This document shows, in pieces, positions 1-9,021 of a stretch of 64,000 nucleotides of DNA. A model generated the notes under the pieces. That model ran no database searches, was not told the origin of the DNA, and saw nothing but the letters and a program-made list of their open reading frames with translations. The translations under genes were made by a program, and so were the position numbers. Source of the stretch: Pandoraea cepalis (lineage in GTDB: Bacteria > Pseudomonadota > Gammaproteobacteria > Burkholderiales > Burkholderiaceae). How positions within the stretch are numbered: the first letter of the stretch is position 1; every line of letters starts with the position of its first letter. The stretch lies in NCBI RefSeq assembly GCF_902459665.1, contig NZ_CABPSL010000001.1, positions 868,001 through 932,000 on the forward strand, given 5' to 3'.

Positions 1-1
1 G

Positions 2-358
2 GCGATTCGCGAGGCGATCGTCGCGCGCCGCGTGGCGGGGCGTCACCACGTGTTCGCGTGTTCGGCGTTGCGCTCGCGCTATCGCGACGTGCTGGGCGAG
101 CACGACGGCGACGTCGTGTTCGTCTACCTGAAGGGGGCCCCCGAGGTGATCGGCGAGCGCCTGGCGTCGCGTGGCGGGCATTTCTTCGACCCGGCGCTGT
201 TGCAAAGCCAGTTCGACACGCTCGAAGAACCGCGCGACGCGTTGGTGATCGACATCCGCGAGTCGCCCGACGCCATCGTCGAGACGCTGTTGCACAAACT
301 CGCCGCCTGCCCAGGTGGCGCGGCGCTGACGCCGGCCGGGTCGGCGCGCGTACAATAG
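2..358 (+). CDS. gntK: Gluconokinase, C-terminal part (cut by window start)
   Basis: The reading frame is open from base 2 to a stop at 356-358, so only about the last 118 residues are visible. They match the C-terminal part of the small GntK-type gluconokinases, which phosphorylate D-gluconate with ATP to 6-phosphogluconate. The stretch CSALRSRYRDVL, the FVYLKG strand, the RGGHFF motif and the LLQSQFDTLEEP segment are typical of that family. The P-loop would lie upstream of the window and cannot be checked. The next gene starts about 50 bp downstream on the same strand. Confidence 0.88.
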   Translation, partial: AIREAIVARRVAGRHHVFACSALRSRYRDVLGEHDGDVVFVYLKGAPEVIGERLASRGGHFFDPALLQSQFDTLEEPRDALVIDIRESPDAIVETLLHKLAACPGGAALTPAGSARVQ

Positions 359-407
359 CGGTTTATTCCCTCCGCCGGCACTTCGCGTGCCGGTCGTACG
401 CATCGAA

Positions 408-1739
408 ATGGCTTCCTTCGAATTCTTCGCGCCCTGTCCTCGCGGACTGGAAGAGGCGCTCGCCGCCGAATTGGCAGAGCTGGGACGTCTGGCGCCCGTG
501 TCGGTGGGCAAGCAGGTGCCCGGTGGCGTGCATTTCGCCGGTCCGTGGGCCGCCGGCATGGCCGCCAACCTGCATTCGCGCATCGCGAGCCGCGTGCTGC
601 TGCGCATCGCACAGCAGGCGTACCGCACCGAACAGGACATCTACGACTTCGCCTTGCGTCAGCGCTGGGAAGAGTGGTTTTCGTCTCAGCAGACGCTGCG
701 CGTGGACGTCACCGGCATCAAGGCGCCGGTGCGCAGCCTCGAATTCGTCACGCTGCGGATCAAGGACGCTGTGTGCGACCGCCTGCGCGAGAAGACCGGC
801 GCGCGGCCGAACATCGATACGTCGCAGCCCGACGTGCGGGTGTTCGCCTTCCTGACCGCCACCGACGCTACCCTCTATCTCGATACTTCGGGCGAAGCGC
901 TGTTCAAGCGCGGCTGGCGCCTGGACAAGGGGGCGGCCCCGCTGCGCGAGAATCTGGCTGCGGGCATTCTGCGTCTGGCCGGCTGGCGCACCGACACGGC
1001 GGCCGACATGGTGCTGTACGACCCGATGTGCGGCAGCGGCACCTTCCTCGCGGAAGCGGCGCAGATTGCGCTGGGCGTGCCCGCGGGTGCCGAGCGCCGC
1101 TTTGGCTTCGAGAAGCTCAAGGGCTATGACATCACGGCATGGCAGGCGCTGAAGGTGCAGGCCACCGAAGCGCAACGCGATGCCCGCGTGCGCGGTGTGC
1201 CGCCGACGATTTTCGGCAGTGATATCTCGGGCGACATGCTGGCCAAGGCCCGCGCCAACCTGGAGCGTGCGGGCGTGGGCGACATCGGCCTCAAGCAGGT
1301 GGATGCGCGCGATATGTCGCCCCCGGTGGATCGACCGGGCATCATCGTCGCCAATCCGCCGTACGGCGAGCGTATCGAAGTGCGCGGACGTCGCGGATCG
1401 CGCGACGCCGATGACGGCGACGAATCGCCGGACATGCAGGGCAATCGCGGCGGTCAGTTCCAGCGCAATCAGCCGGACGGCGTCGACGCGGCGTTCTTCC
1501 GCGCCTTCGGCGACGCGCTCAAGCAGCGCTTCACGGGCTGGAGTGCCTATCTGCTGACGGCCGACATGAGTCTGCCCGGACAGATGCGTCTGCGCGAATC
1601 GCGTCGTACGCCGCTGTTCAACGGCGCGCTCGAATGCCGTCTGTTCCGCTTCGACCTGATTGCCGGCTCGGTGCGCAAGCGCGCGGAAAGTGAGGGCAAG
1701 AGCGAAGGCAAGGACGAGGCGGGCGCGCCGCAAGCGTAA
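408..1739 (+). CDS. rlmL: THUMP-domain 23S rRNA guanine-N2 methyltransferase (RlmL N-half type)
   Basis: A 443-aa SAM-dependent RNA methyltransferase. An N-terminal THUMP region (about residues 50-155) is followed by a Rossmann methyltransferase domain. DPMCGSGTF is the SAM-binding motif and NPPYGERI is the NPPY catalytic motif for exocyclic amine methylation. In E. coli this module is the N-terminal half of RlmL (m2G2445 of 23S rRNA) fused to RlmK; here it stands alone, as is common in betaproteobacteria. The ATG at 408 is preferred because FFAPCPRGLE follows it as in homologues; an in-frame GTG at 387 would add seven residues. The C-terminus is a charged Lys/Glu-rich tail. The exact target base is inferred. 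Confidence 0.87.
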   Translation: MASFEFFAPCPRGLEEALAAELAELGRLAPVSVGKQVPGGVHFAGPWAAGMAANLHSRIASRVLLRIAQQAYRTEQDIYDFALRQRWEEWFSSQQTLRVDVTGIKAPVRSLEFVTLRIKDAVCDRLREKTGARPNIDTSQPDVRVFAFLTATDATLYLDTSGEALFKRGWRLDKGAAPLRENLAAGILRLAGWRTDTAADMVLYDPMCGSGTFLAEAAQIALGVPAGAERRFGFEKLKGYDITAWQALKVQATEAQRDARVRGVPPTIFGSDISGDMLAKARANLERAGVGDIGLKQVDARDMSPPVDRPGIIVANPPYGERIEVRGRRGSRDADDGDESPDMQGNRGGQFQRNQPDGVDAAFFRAFGDALKQRFTGWSAYLLTADMSLPGQMRLRESRRTPLFNGALECRLFRFDLIAGSVRKRAESEGKSEGKDEAGAPQA

Positions 1740-1767
1740 GCGAATCGTCTCGTTCGACGTTACGACA

Positions 1768-1791
1768 AAGACCGGCGGCCGCCGGTCTTTT
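1768..1791. terminator. Bidirectional intrinsic terminator between rlmL and the unknown gene
   Basis: A perfect inverted repeat (AAGACCGGCGG / CCGCCGGTCTT) with A-rich and T-rich flanks lies between two convergent genes, about 28 bp after the rlmL stop and 27 bp beyond the stop of the minus-strand gene. It can serve both transcripts. Confidence 0.75.
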
Positions 1792-1818
1792 GCTTTGTGC
1801 GCGACGGGCGCGTCGTGG

Positions 1819-2934
1819 CTACTGGTCGGTGGCGGGAGACCAGGCGACCCGCCTGGCTGAAGGGGGGGCAAGTGATGCAGGTGGTGCAGGTGGTGCAAGC
1901 GATACCGCCGATGCGGCTTGCGTCTCCCCGCGTCGCTGCGCCGCCAGCGTTGCGAGGCGCACGCGCAGTTCGCTCGGCGAGACCCGAGCGCGCTCTGGAT
2001 CGCACGTCACGTTGTCCGGGTCCGACAGATCGCTGTCGTAGTCGAGGCCGGTGCGCGGCGAGTGGCCGGAAACGTTCATGAATCCGACGGGTGTAACGTT
2101 CCGGAGCCACCGCTCCGTCTCGCAGGTGATGGCGTTCTCGGACACGATGTCGTCACGGAAGGTTTCGCCGCGCGGATCCGGGTAAATCTCCCAGGTGTCG
2201 TCTCTCGCTTCCCAATGCGGCCAGAGCTGGCCGTCTGCGCCGAAATGCGTATACGCCAGCGCCTGATAGGCCTTGCGGCATGCTTCGCGCCGGACGCTGT
2301 CGTCCGGTCGATCGCGTGTCGCCGTATTGAGCAGTCGCGTGAGGCACCCCGTGTCGCCCGACGATACGCTGTAGAAGTACACCCACTTGTTGGTGACGTC
2401 GAACGTCCACGGCACGGCGACGTCGTGACCGAACGCCTGCAGGATGCGCAGCGTCAGCACGTCGTCGGCCACGTGAACGGGGTCCTGGCGTTCCAGTACG
2501 GATCGCGCCCAGTCGTTCAGCGTCGGCGTGATCACGAGCCGCTCGAAGAGGGACCAACCCGTCGGGCGTGCGCACAGGCGTTGCACGAGATCGACGGCAA
2601 GGGCAGTGGGCAGGCCCGCATCCCTGAGCGAATCGACCGTGACCTCGTGGTCTTCGAGCACGGCCAGCCGGCGCAGTGCCAATTGCTGCTGCGCGTTGAG
2701 GGCCGGTTCGCCGACGGCCGTCCTGCCGACGTAGCAATCGATTTCACGTCCGAACACGCTGTCCGGATGTTCGGCGGCAAGGGTGATTGCCGCCTTCGTC
2801 GGATTGCACTTGGGGTTGAGGGCGCGGATCTGGACGACGTCGCTCCAGGCCATCGTTCGATAGATCGGCGCCAATGCCGGCGTACTCAGACGCGCCGTTG
2901 CGCCTGTGCCGACATGATGATTTTCCACGTTCAT
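1819..2934 (-). CDS. Unrecognised 371-aa protein
   Basis: I do not recognise this protein. The start at 2934 is well supported by AAGGAGAG just upstream. No signal peptide or membrane segment is visible. The first 300 residues read as a soluble mixed fold with many Trp, Asp and Arg residues; the tail from about residue 335 is rich in Ala, Pro and Ser and looks disordered. It is a single-gene transcript, convergent with rlmL and separated from mtnN by 155 bp. An 8-bp inverted repeat lies just above its ribosome-binding site. It lies about 8 kb from a type III secretion locus, so a secreted protein is possible, but nothing in the sequence shows this. Confidence 0.7.
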   Translation of the reverse strand: MNVENHHVGTGATARLSTPALAPIYRTMAWSDVVQIRALNPKCNPTKAAITLAAEHPDSVFGREIDCYVGRTAVGEPALNAQQQLALRRLAVLEDHEVTVDSLRDAGLPTALAVDLVQRLCARPTGWSLFERLVITPTLNDWARSVLERQDPVHVADDVLTLRILQAFGHDVAVPWTFDVTNKWVYFYSVSSGDTGCLTRLLNTATRDRPDDSVRREACRKAYQALAYTHFGADGQLWPHWEARDDTWEIYPDPRGETFRDDIVSENAITCETERWLRNVTPVGFMNVSGHSPRTGLDYDSDLSDPDNVTCDPERARVSPSELRVRLATLAAQRRGETQAASAVSLAPPAPPASLAPPSARRVAWSPATDQ

Positions 2935-2949
2935 CGGGACTCTCCTTCG

Positions 2950-2973
2950 GACAATGCAAGAGATGGCATTGTC
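2950..2973. promoter_or_regulatory. Inverted repeat GACAATGC-N8-GCATTGTC upstream of the unknown gene
   Basis: Two perfect 8-bp arms are spaced by 8 bp and lie 16-39 bp before the ATG of the minus-strand gene starting at 2934. A third 7-bp half-site (CATTGTC) occurs at 3014-3020. The arrangement looks like an operator for a dimeric regulator, or a hairpin in the 5' leader. The binding protein is unknown. Confidence 0.5.
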
Positions 2974-3089
2974 GGGAAGGCGTTCGATGCGAGGTATCGA
3001 GATCGTGCGCCGTCATTGTCCAAACGGGGACGGACGCCTCGAAGGGTCCGATGGTGAAGCGCTCGGATGGTCCGCGGCGGGTCCCCGGA

Positions 3090-3851
3090 TCATGCGCGCC
3101 GTTCGGTCAGGAAGCGGCGCAGGATGCCGTGCGAGTAATGGCTGGCCACCTCGCGCAGAAAGCGCGGGAAGTCGACGTGGGCGGTGTCGTCGGCGCTATC
3201 GGAGAGCGTGCGCATCACCGCGAACGGAACGCCGTACTCGTGACACACCTGTGCCACGGCGGCCCCTTCCATCTCCACGGCGAGGGTCTGCGGCAGCGCG
3301 TCGCGCAGCCGACTGACCTCGCCCGCGCTGGAGACGAACTGATCGCCGCTCGCGATTTGCCCGACGTGCACGCGTGGGGCGCTCATCTGCCATTCGGTGC
3401 GCAGCGCGACAGGCACTTGCGTCGCCATCTCCTCGGCGAGCCAGTCGCGCGCCGCTTTCGCCAGGGCGTCGCGCAGCGGCGGTGCGCTGGCGAAGGCGTT
3501 GCGTCCGAGCAGCGGGATTTCGAAACGAGGGAAGAGGGGGCTGGCGTCCATGTCGTGCTGCACGAGCGTGTCGGCCACGACGATGTCGCCGACCGACAAC
3601 CCATGCGCGAGTCCGCCGGCCACGCCTGTGAAAACGAGCTCGTCGATCGCGAACCGGTGAATCAGCGCGGCGGTCGTGGCGGCCGCCGCAACCTTGCCGA
3701 CACGTGCGAGCACGACGACACAGTCATGGCCATGCAGCTTGCCCACGTGGTAGTCGCGCATACCGATGGACTCGACGTGCGCGCCGGGCGCCATCTCGGC
3801 GAGCAGATCGGTAATTTCTTCGTGGAGAGCGGCGACAATGCCGAGCGTCAT
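3090..3851 (-). CDS. mtnN: 5'-methylthioadenosine/S-adenosylhomocysteine nucleosidase
   Basis: A 253-aa purine nucleosidase of the Pfs/MtnN family, which cleaves MTA and SAH to adenine and a thioribose or ribosylhomocysteine in methionine salvage and the activated methyl cycle. Visible motifs are GIVAALHEE at the N-terminus, FTGVAGGL in the middle, VEMEGAAVAQVC with the substrate-binding Met-Glu, and LSDSADD with the catalytic Asp near the C-terminus. It is slightly longer than the roughly 232-aa E. coli enzyme because of an insert around residues 105-135. The start at 3851 has AGGAA upstream; the frame continues further upstream but lacks family similarity there. Confidence 0.88.
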   Translation of the reverse strand: MTLGIVAALHEEITDLLAEMAPGAHVESIGMRDYHVGKLHGHDCVVVLARVGKVAAAATTAALIHRFAIDELVFTGVAGGLAHGLSVGDIVVADTLVQHDMDASPLFPRFEIPLLGRNAFASAPPLRDALAKAARDWLAEEMATQVPVALRTEWQMSAPRVHVGQIASGDQFVSSAGEVSRLRDALPQTLAVEMEGAAVAQVCHEYGVPFAVMRTLSDSADDTAHVDFPRFLREVASHYSHGILRRFLTERRA

Positions 3852-3953
3852 GGCGCGGTTCCTGGGAGCAATGAGGAGCGCGCATTGTAGCGCGGGGCTG
3901 CCGGTCACCTTCCCGTGCAGCCCCGCAGTCCGGCCGATGGCGAACGTGTCGCC

Positions 3954-5396
3954 TTAGTCGACGGCCTTGACCATTTCCTCGACGACCTTCTTCGCGTCGC
4001 CGAACACCATCATGGTCTTGTCGAGATAGAACAGCTCGTTATCGAGACCGGCATAACCCGCCGCCATCGAACGCTTGTTGACGATGATCGTCTTGGCCTT
4101 GTACGCCTCGAGAATCGGCATGCCGGCGATCGGCGATGTCGGATCGTTCTTCGCGGCCGGGTTCACCACGTCGTTCGCGCCGAGCACCAGCACCACGTCC
4201 GTCTGGCCGAATTCGCCGTTGATCTCGTCCATCTCCAGCACCTGATCGTACGGCACTTCGGCTTCGGCGAGCAGCACGTTCATATGACCCGGCATGCGCC
4301 CTGCCACCGGGTGAATGGCGTAGCGCACATTCACCCCCTTCTCGGTGAGCTTGTCGGTCAACTCCTTCAGGGCGTGCTGCGCGCGGGCGACGGCCAGGCC
4401 GTAACCCGGCACGATTACCAGCGATTCCGCGTTGCTCATCAGGAACGCGGCGTCGTCAGGCGAACCCGACTTCACCGGCCGTTGTTGTTGCGCACCGCCC
4501 GCTGGGCTGGCGCCCGGCGTTGCACCGAACCCGCCGAGAAGCACGTTGAAGAACGAGCGATTCATGGCTTTGCACATGATGTACGACAGGATCGCGCCTG
4601 ACGAACCCACGAGCGAGCCCGCGATGATGAGCATCGGGTTGTTCAGCGAGAAGCCGATACCGGCGGCCGCCCAGCCCGAGTACGAGTTCAGCATCGACAC
4701 GACGACGGGCATGTCCGCGCCACCAATCGGGATGATGATGAGCACACCGAGCACGAACGCGATGGCCGTCATCAGAACGAACGGCAGCCAACTTTGCGAC
4801 AGGAAGAAGATGACGCCGAAGCCGAGCATCGCGATGGCGAGCAGTAGGTTGACCGTGTGCTGGCCCGTGAACTGGACCGGTGCGCCCTGGAACAAACGGA
4901 ACTTGTACTTGCCCGAGAGCTTGCCGAAGGCGATGACCGACCCCGAGAACGTGATCGCGCCGACGAACGTGCCGATGAACAGCTCGATACGGTTACCGGA
5001 AGGCAGCACCGTTTCCCCAGCCGGCACAATGCCGAACGCCGCCGGTTCCGCGACCGCCGCCACCGCGATACACACGGCCGCCAGACCGATCAGCGAGTGC
5101 ATGGCCGCGACCAGCTCCGGCATCTTGGTCATCTCGACCTTGCGCGCGACGAAGGCGCCGATGCCGCCGCCGACCACGAGCCCACCCAGAATCAACCCGA
5201 GACCCGAATAGTTCCCGCCCATCAGGCGTCGCAGTTCAAAGATCAACGCAATCGTGGTGAGGGCCGCAATGGCCATCCCGATCATGCCGAACGCATTGCC
5301 GCGTCGCGCCATCTTCGGATTCGACAGGCCCTTGAGCGCCTGAATGAAACAGATCGACGCGACCAGATACAGCAGCGTGACGAGATTCATACTCAT
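3954..5396 (-). CDS. pntB: NAD(P) transhydrogenase subunit beta
   Basis: A 480-aa membrane subunit of the proton-translocating transhydrogenase, which couples proton entry to hydride transfer from NADH to NADP+. About eight to nine hydrophobic segments fill residues 1-265. The C-terminal soluble NADP(H)-binding domain III follows from about residue 300, with [17 protein letters not shown] and [14 protein letters not shown]. The start at 5396 overlaps the pntAB stop by ATGA, so the pair is translationally coupled. The frame is open upstream over pntAB but that part is not coding. Confidence 0.95.
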   Translation of the reverse strand: MSMNLVTLLYLVASICFIQALKGLSNPKMARRGNAFGMIGMAIAALTTIALIFELRRLMGGNYSGLGLILGGLVVGGGIGAFVARKVEMTKMPELVAAMHSLIGLAAVCIAVAAVAEPAAFGIVPAGETVLPSGNRIELFIGTFVGAITFSGSVIAFGKLSGKYKFRLFQGAPVQFTGQHTVNLLLAIAMLGFGVIFFLSQSWLPFVLMTAIAFVLGVLIIIPIGGADMPVVVSMLNSYSGWAAAGIGFSLNNPMLIIAGSLVGSSGAILSYIMCKAMNRSFFNVLLGGFGATPGASPAGGAQQQRPVKSGSPDDAAFLMSNAESLVIVPGYGLAVARAQHALKELTDKLTEKGVNVRYAIHPVAGRMPGHMNVLLAEAEVPYDQVLEMDEINGEFGQTDVVLVLGANDVVNPAAKNDPTSPIAGMPILEAYKAKTIIVNKRSMAAGYAGLDNELFYLDKTMMVFGDAKKVVEEMVKAVD

Positions 5397-5719
5397 TGCT
5401 TGTCCCCCTCGGCCGCCTTGACGGGTGCCTTGTCTTTTTTCTTGAACATCTCGAGCATGCGCTGCGTGACGAGGAAGCCCCCGAACACGTTGACCGCCGC
5501 GAGCGCCACGGCCACGACACCCATCGTCTTGCCGAGCGCGCCTTCCGTGAGCCCGGCCGCGAGCATCGCGCCCACGATCACGATGGCCGAGATCGCGTTC
5601 GTCACCGCCATGAGCGGTGTGTGCAGCGCAGGCGTGACGTTCCACACCACGTGATAGCCGACGTACACCGCCAGCACGAAGATGATCAGATTGATCACCG
5701 TGTGATTGATCATTTCCAT
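5393..5719 (-). CDS. pntAB: NAD(P) transhydrogenase subunit alpha, membrane part
   Basis: A 108-aa protein with three hydrophobic helices (roughly residues 5-25, 35-55 and 63-85) and a Lys-rich tail. It corresponds to the membrane C-terminal part of E. coli PntA, made here as a separate polypeptide, the split form common in alpha- and betaproteobacteria. It lies 15 bp after pntAA and overlaps pntB by ATGA. Confidence 0.93.
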   Translation of the reverse strand: MEMINHTVINLIIFVLAVYVGYHVVWNVTPALHTPLMAVTNAISAIVIVGAMLAAGLTEGALGKTMGVVAVALAAVNVFGGFLVTQRMLEMFKKKDKAPVKAAEGDKQ

Positions 5720-5734
5720 GGTCGTGTCTCCCCC

Positions 5735-6865
5735 TTATGCCGCACGCAGCACTTGACCGTCGCGGCACATCAGGCACGCACTGACGATATCGTCGTTGGT
5801 ATCGATGACGAGCTTGCCTTCCTTGTCGATCACCAGCTTCAGGAAGTCGAGCACGTTACGGGCATACAGCGCCGAGGCGTCGGCCGCCACCATGCCCGCG
5901 AGGTTGGTGTAGCCCGCAATCGTTACGCCATGCACCTTGACGACCTCGTCGGCCACCGACAACGGGCAGTTGCCGCCGCCGTTCGCGCCGCGCCCTGCCG
6001 CCAGATCGATGATTACCGAGCCGGGCTTCATGGCCTTGACGGTGTCTTCGGCGATGAGCGTCGGTGCGGCGCGTCCCGGAATCAACGCGGTGGAGATGAC
6101 GATGTCCGCCTGCGTCAAACGTGTGTGCACGAGTTGCGACTGACGCGCGAGCCATGCCGCCGGCATCGGACGCGCATAGCCGCCCACGCCCTTGGCGATC
6201 TCGCGTTCCTCGTCGGTCTCGAACGGCACGTCGATGAACTTGGCGCCGAGCGATTCGATCTGCTCGCGCACGGCCGGACGCACATCCGAGGCTTCGATGA
6301 CCGCGCCGAGACGCTTGGCCGTGGCGATGGCCTGCAACCCGGCGACGCCGGCGCCCAGCACGACCAGACGCGCGGCCTTGACCGTGCCGGCGGCCGTCAT
6401 GAGCATCGGCATGAAACGCTGATACAGATTGGCGGCAAGCATCACGGCCTTGTAGCCGGCGATGTTGGCCTGCGAAGACAACACGTCCATGCTTTGCGCG
6501 CGCGTGGTCCGCGGCGCGGCTTCCAGGGCGAACGCCGTAATGCCGGCGGCCGCCATGCGCGCATTGTTCTCCGCATCGAACGGGTTGAGCATGCCGACGA
6601 CGACACTGCCGCGCGGGATGAGTGCGAGTTCTTCGGAGGAGGGGGCCCGTACCTTGAGTACGAGTTCTGCCCCCAGGGCGTCGGCGGCGTTGCCTAATGT
6701 GGCGCCGGCGGCTTCGAAGGCCGCGTCGGGCACGCTTGCGGCGTCTCCTGCACCGCGTCCAACCACGATCTGATGTCCTGACGCGACCAGCTTCTTCACC
6801 GTCTCGGGCGTGGCCGCGACACGGGATTCGCCGGTAAGCGTTTCGGCGGGGATGCCGATTCTCAT
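5735..6865 (-). CDS. pntAA: NAD(P) transhydrogenase subunit alpha, NAD-binding part
   Basis: A 376-aa soluble domain I of the transhydrogenase, related to alanine dehydrogenase. The N-terminus MRIGIPAETLTGESRVAATP and the Rossmann motif VLGAGVAGLQAIATAKRLGA (about residues 170-190) bind NAD(H). It is the first gene of the three-gene minus-strand operon pntAA-pntAB-pntB. AGGAGAGAC lies just before the ATG. The operon promoter must lie in the 459-bp gap above it. Confidence 0.94.
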   Translation of the reverse strand: MRIGIPAETLTGESRVAATPETVKKLVASGHQIVVGRGAGDAASVPDAAFEAAGATLGNAADALGAELVLKVRAPSSEELALIPRGSVVVGMLNPFDAENNARMAAAGITAFALEAAPRTTRAQSMDVLSSQANIAGYKAVMLAANLYQRFMPMLMTAAGTVKAARLVVLGAGVAGLQAIATAKRLGAVIEASDVRPAVREQIESLGAKFIDVPFETDEEREIAKGVGGYARPMPAAWLARQSQLVHTRLTQADIVISTALIPGRAAPTLIAEDTVKAMKPGSVIIDLAAGRGANGGGNCPLSVADEVVKVHGVTIAGYTNLAGMVAADASALYARNVLDFLKLVIDKEGKLVIDTNDDIVSACLMCRDGQVLRAA

Positions 6866-7324
6866 TACGTCTCTCCTTGGGTTTGTGAACTGATCTCATC
6901 AGCGGCCAAGGAGCCGCAGCGCGTGCGCTGCCGGGGCAGGCGCATTACCTGTTTCGCCGCTGATGACATTAGTCCTGCACAAACCACTGCAAACGAACTA
7001 CTGCACAAACCGGTGATGCGGTACTGCCACTGCATGCTGCACATTGCTGGTGCTGGAAGCTTACCCGAAGATGACAGGCACGCCTATTGCACGAAACCGC
7101 ATATGGATATGCCGACGGTGCCGGGACGATGGTCGTTGCGGCCGACCGACCGGTCGGTCGTCTCGGCCGCCACACTCACGACGCTCACCCGTCCTCAGCG
7201 CCAAACCCAGTCAGACGGTAAAATGCTGCTTTTATCAGGGTAACGTCTCGGACCAACCGCGTGGGCCAACCGCCGGCCACGGTCCATGGGGCCCGTCAGG
7301 TCCCCCGTCCTGCAAGGATGCGTC
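6866..7324. other. 459-bp intergenic region between divergent pntAA and nudJ
   Basis: I find no convincing gene here on either strand. It should hold the divergent promoters of the pnt operon and of nudJ-mnmA. Noticeable elements are the direct repeat CTGCACAAACC at 6975-6985 and 7001-7011 (26-bp period, with a partial copy between them) and an 18-bp perfect palindrome at 7143-7160, annotated separately. Confidence 0.6.
7143..7160. promoter_or_regulatory. 18-bp perfect palindrome, operator-like
   Basis: CGACCGACC/GGTCGGTCG is a gap-free dyad in the gene-free region between pntAA and nudJ. Its form, two GAC-rich half-sites facing each other with a CCGG centre, resembles operators of TetR-type repressors. 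No such regulator is encoded nearby in this window. No T-run follows, so it is not a terminator. Confidence 0.4.
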
Positions 7325-7801
7325 ATGAATGCACGCTGGAAGCCCAACGTGACGGTCGCCGCGGTCGTTGAGCGCGACGGCCGTTTTCTGTTTGTCGAAG
7401 AGCAAAAGCGTGAGGGCCTGTTGATCAACCAACCGGCCGGTCATCTGGAGCCGGGCGAGTCGATTCTCGACGCGGTGCGCCGTGAAGTGCTGGAAGAGAC
7501 GGCCTATGCGTTCGCGCCCCAGCATCTGCTGGGCATCTATCTCGCCCCCGGCCCCGGCGACATCGCGTATCTGCGCTTCGCGTTCACCGGCACACTGGGC
7601 GAGTTCGATGCGTCGCGTACGCTCGACGACGGCATTGTCGGCACCGTCTGGCTGACACCGGACGAAGTGCGTGCCCAGCGCGCGCGCCATCGCTCGCCGA
7701 TTCTCGAGCGCTGCATGGACGATTTCCTGCGGGGGGTCCGTTACGACCTCGCCCTACTTTTGACCCATCCGGCGAGCGCCGGCGGGCAAGGCAACACATG
7801 A
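7325..7801 (+). CDS. nudJ: Nudix hydrolase (NudJ-like phosphatase)
   Basis: A 158-aa protein with a complete Nudix box at about residues 40-62: GHLEPGES, then REVLEETAY, matching the metal-binding GX5EX7REUXEEXGU pattern except for Ala in place of the final Gly. The family hydrolyses nucleoside and thiamine pyrophosphates; NudJ is the usual partner upstream of mnmA in proteobacteria. The ATG at 7325 is followed directly by the conserved [11 protein letters not shown] strand; translation is coupled to mnmA by an ATGA overlap. Confidence 0.85.
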   Translation: MNARWKPNVTVAAVVERDGRFLFVEEQKREGLLINQPAGHLEPGESILDAVRREVLEETAYAFAPQHLLGIYLAPGPGDIAYLRFAFTGTLGEFDASRTLDDGIVGTVWLTPDEVRAQRARHRSPILERCMDDFLRGVRYDLALLLTHPASAGGQGNT

Positions 7802-8952
7802 GTCAAAAACGCGTAGTGGTCGGCATGTCGGGCGGCGTGGATTCGTCGGTCACGGCATGGCTGCTCAAACAACAAGGCTATGACGTCGTCGGCCTGTTCA
7901 TGAAGAACTGGGAGGACGATGACGACAGCGAATACTGTTCGACCCGGCAGGACTGGATCGACGTGGTCTCGGTCGCGGATCTGATCGGCATCGACGTCGA
8001 AGCCGTGAACTTTGCCGCCGAGTACAAGGACCGTGTGTTCGCGGAATTCCTGCGCGAGTATTCGGCGGGCCGCACACCCAATCCGGACGTGCTGTGCAAC
8101 GCCGAGATCAAGTTCAAGGCGTTTCTCGATCACGCCGTGGCGCTGGGCGGCGAGACCATCGCCACCGGTCACTACGCCCGCGTGCGCGAGCGCGATGGGC
8201 GCTTCGAGCTGCTCAAGGCGTTCGATCACACCAAGGATCAGAGCTACTTCCTGCACCGGCTGAACCAGCAGCAGCTCTCGCGCACGATGTTCCCGCTCGG
8301 TGACATGCCGAAGACGAAGGTTCGCGAGATTGCCGCCCAGATTGGATTGCCGAACGCGAAGAAGAAGGACTCGACCGGCATTTGCTTCATTGGCGAGCGC
8401 CCATTCCGCGACTTTCTCAATCGCTACCTGCCGACCCAACCGGGCCCGATGAAAACGCCTGACGGAGCGGTCGTGGGCGAGCACGTGGGCCTGGCGTTCT
8501 ACACCCTGGGCCAGCGCAAGGGCATCGGACTCGGGGGCAGCCGCGAAGGCTCCGGCGAGCCGTGGTTCGTGGCGCGCAAGGACATGGCGAGCAACACGCT
8601 GTATGTGGTGCAGGGCCACGATCATCCGTGGCTGCTCTCGGACACGCTCGATGCCGAAGACCTGTCGTGGGTCGCGGGCGAGCCGCCGGCCGAGGGCACG
8701 CGCTGCGGCGCCAAGACCCGCTACCGGCAGGCCGACGCCGCATGCGAAGTGGTGCGTGCCGACGCCGACGCGCTCACGTTGTCGTTCTCCGAGGCGCAGT
8801 GGGCGGTCACGCCGGGGCAATCGGCCGTGCTGTATGACGGCGAGGTCTGTCTGGGCGGCGGCATCATCGCGGCCACGACGCCGGCCGACGCCGGCAGCGC
8901 TAACCCCCAGGCCGCCGTGGCCGCCAAACACGCCATCCTCAATACGCATTGA
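7798..8952 (+). CDS. mnmA: tRNA-specific 2-thiouridylase MnmA
   Basis: A 384-aa enzyme that puts the 2-thio group on U34 of tRNA-Lys, -Glu and -Gln using ATP and sulfur relayed from IscS/Tus proteins. The PP-loop GMSGGVDSS is at residues 9-17. The two catalytic cysteines are Cys100 (NPDVLCN) and Cys196 (STGICFIGE). The C-terminal beta-barrel region is complete. It overlaps nudJ by ATGA. There is a 69-bp gap to the next gene. Confidence 0.95.
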   Translation: MSQKRVVVGMSGGVDSSVTAWLLKQQGYDVVGLFMKNWEDDDDSEYCSTRQDWIDVVSVADLIGIDVEAVNFAAEYKDRVFAEFLREYSAGRTPNPDVLCNAEIKFKAFLDHAVALGGETIATGHYARVRERDGRFELLKAFDHTKDQSYFLHRLNQQQLSRTMFPLGDMPKTKVREIAAQIGLPNAKKKDSTGICFIGERPFRDFLNRYLPTQPGPMKTPDGAVVGEHVGLAFYTLGQRKGIGLGGSREGSGEPWFVARKDMASNTLYVVQGHDHPWLLSDTLDAEDLSWVAGEPPAEGTRCGAKTRYRQADAACEVVRADADALTLSFSEAQWAVTPGQSAVLYDGEVCLGGGIIAATTPADAGSANPQAAVAAKHAILNTH

Positions 8953-9021
8953 ATCCGCCGGCGCTCGCCGGGGGACCCCCGGCCGCGTGCCGGCGAGTGT
9001 CCCCTAAAGCAAGGAGATTTC

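Noticed and set aside
5397-5777. N-terminal extension of the pntB frame over pntAB
   Set aside because: pntAB is a clear gene in another frame and PntB begins [11 protein letters not shown]; the extension is non-coding in this frame.
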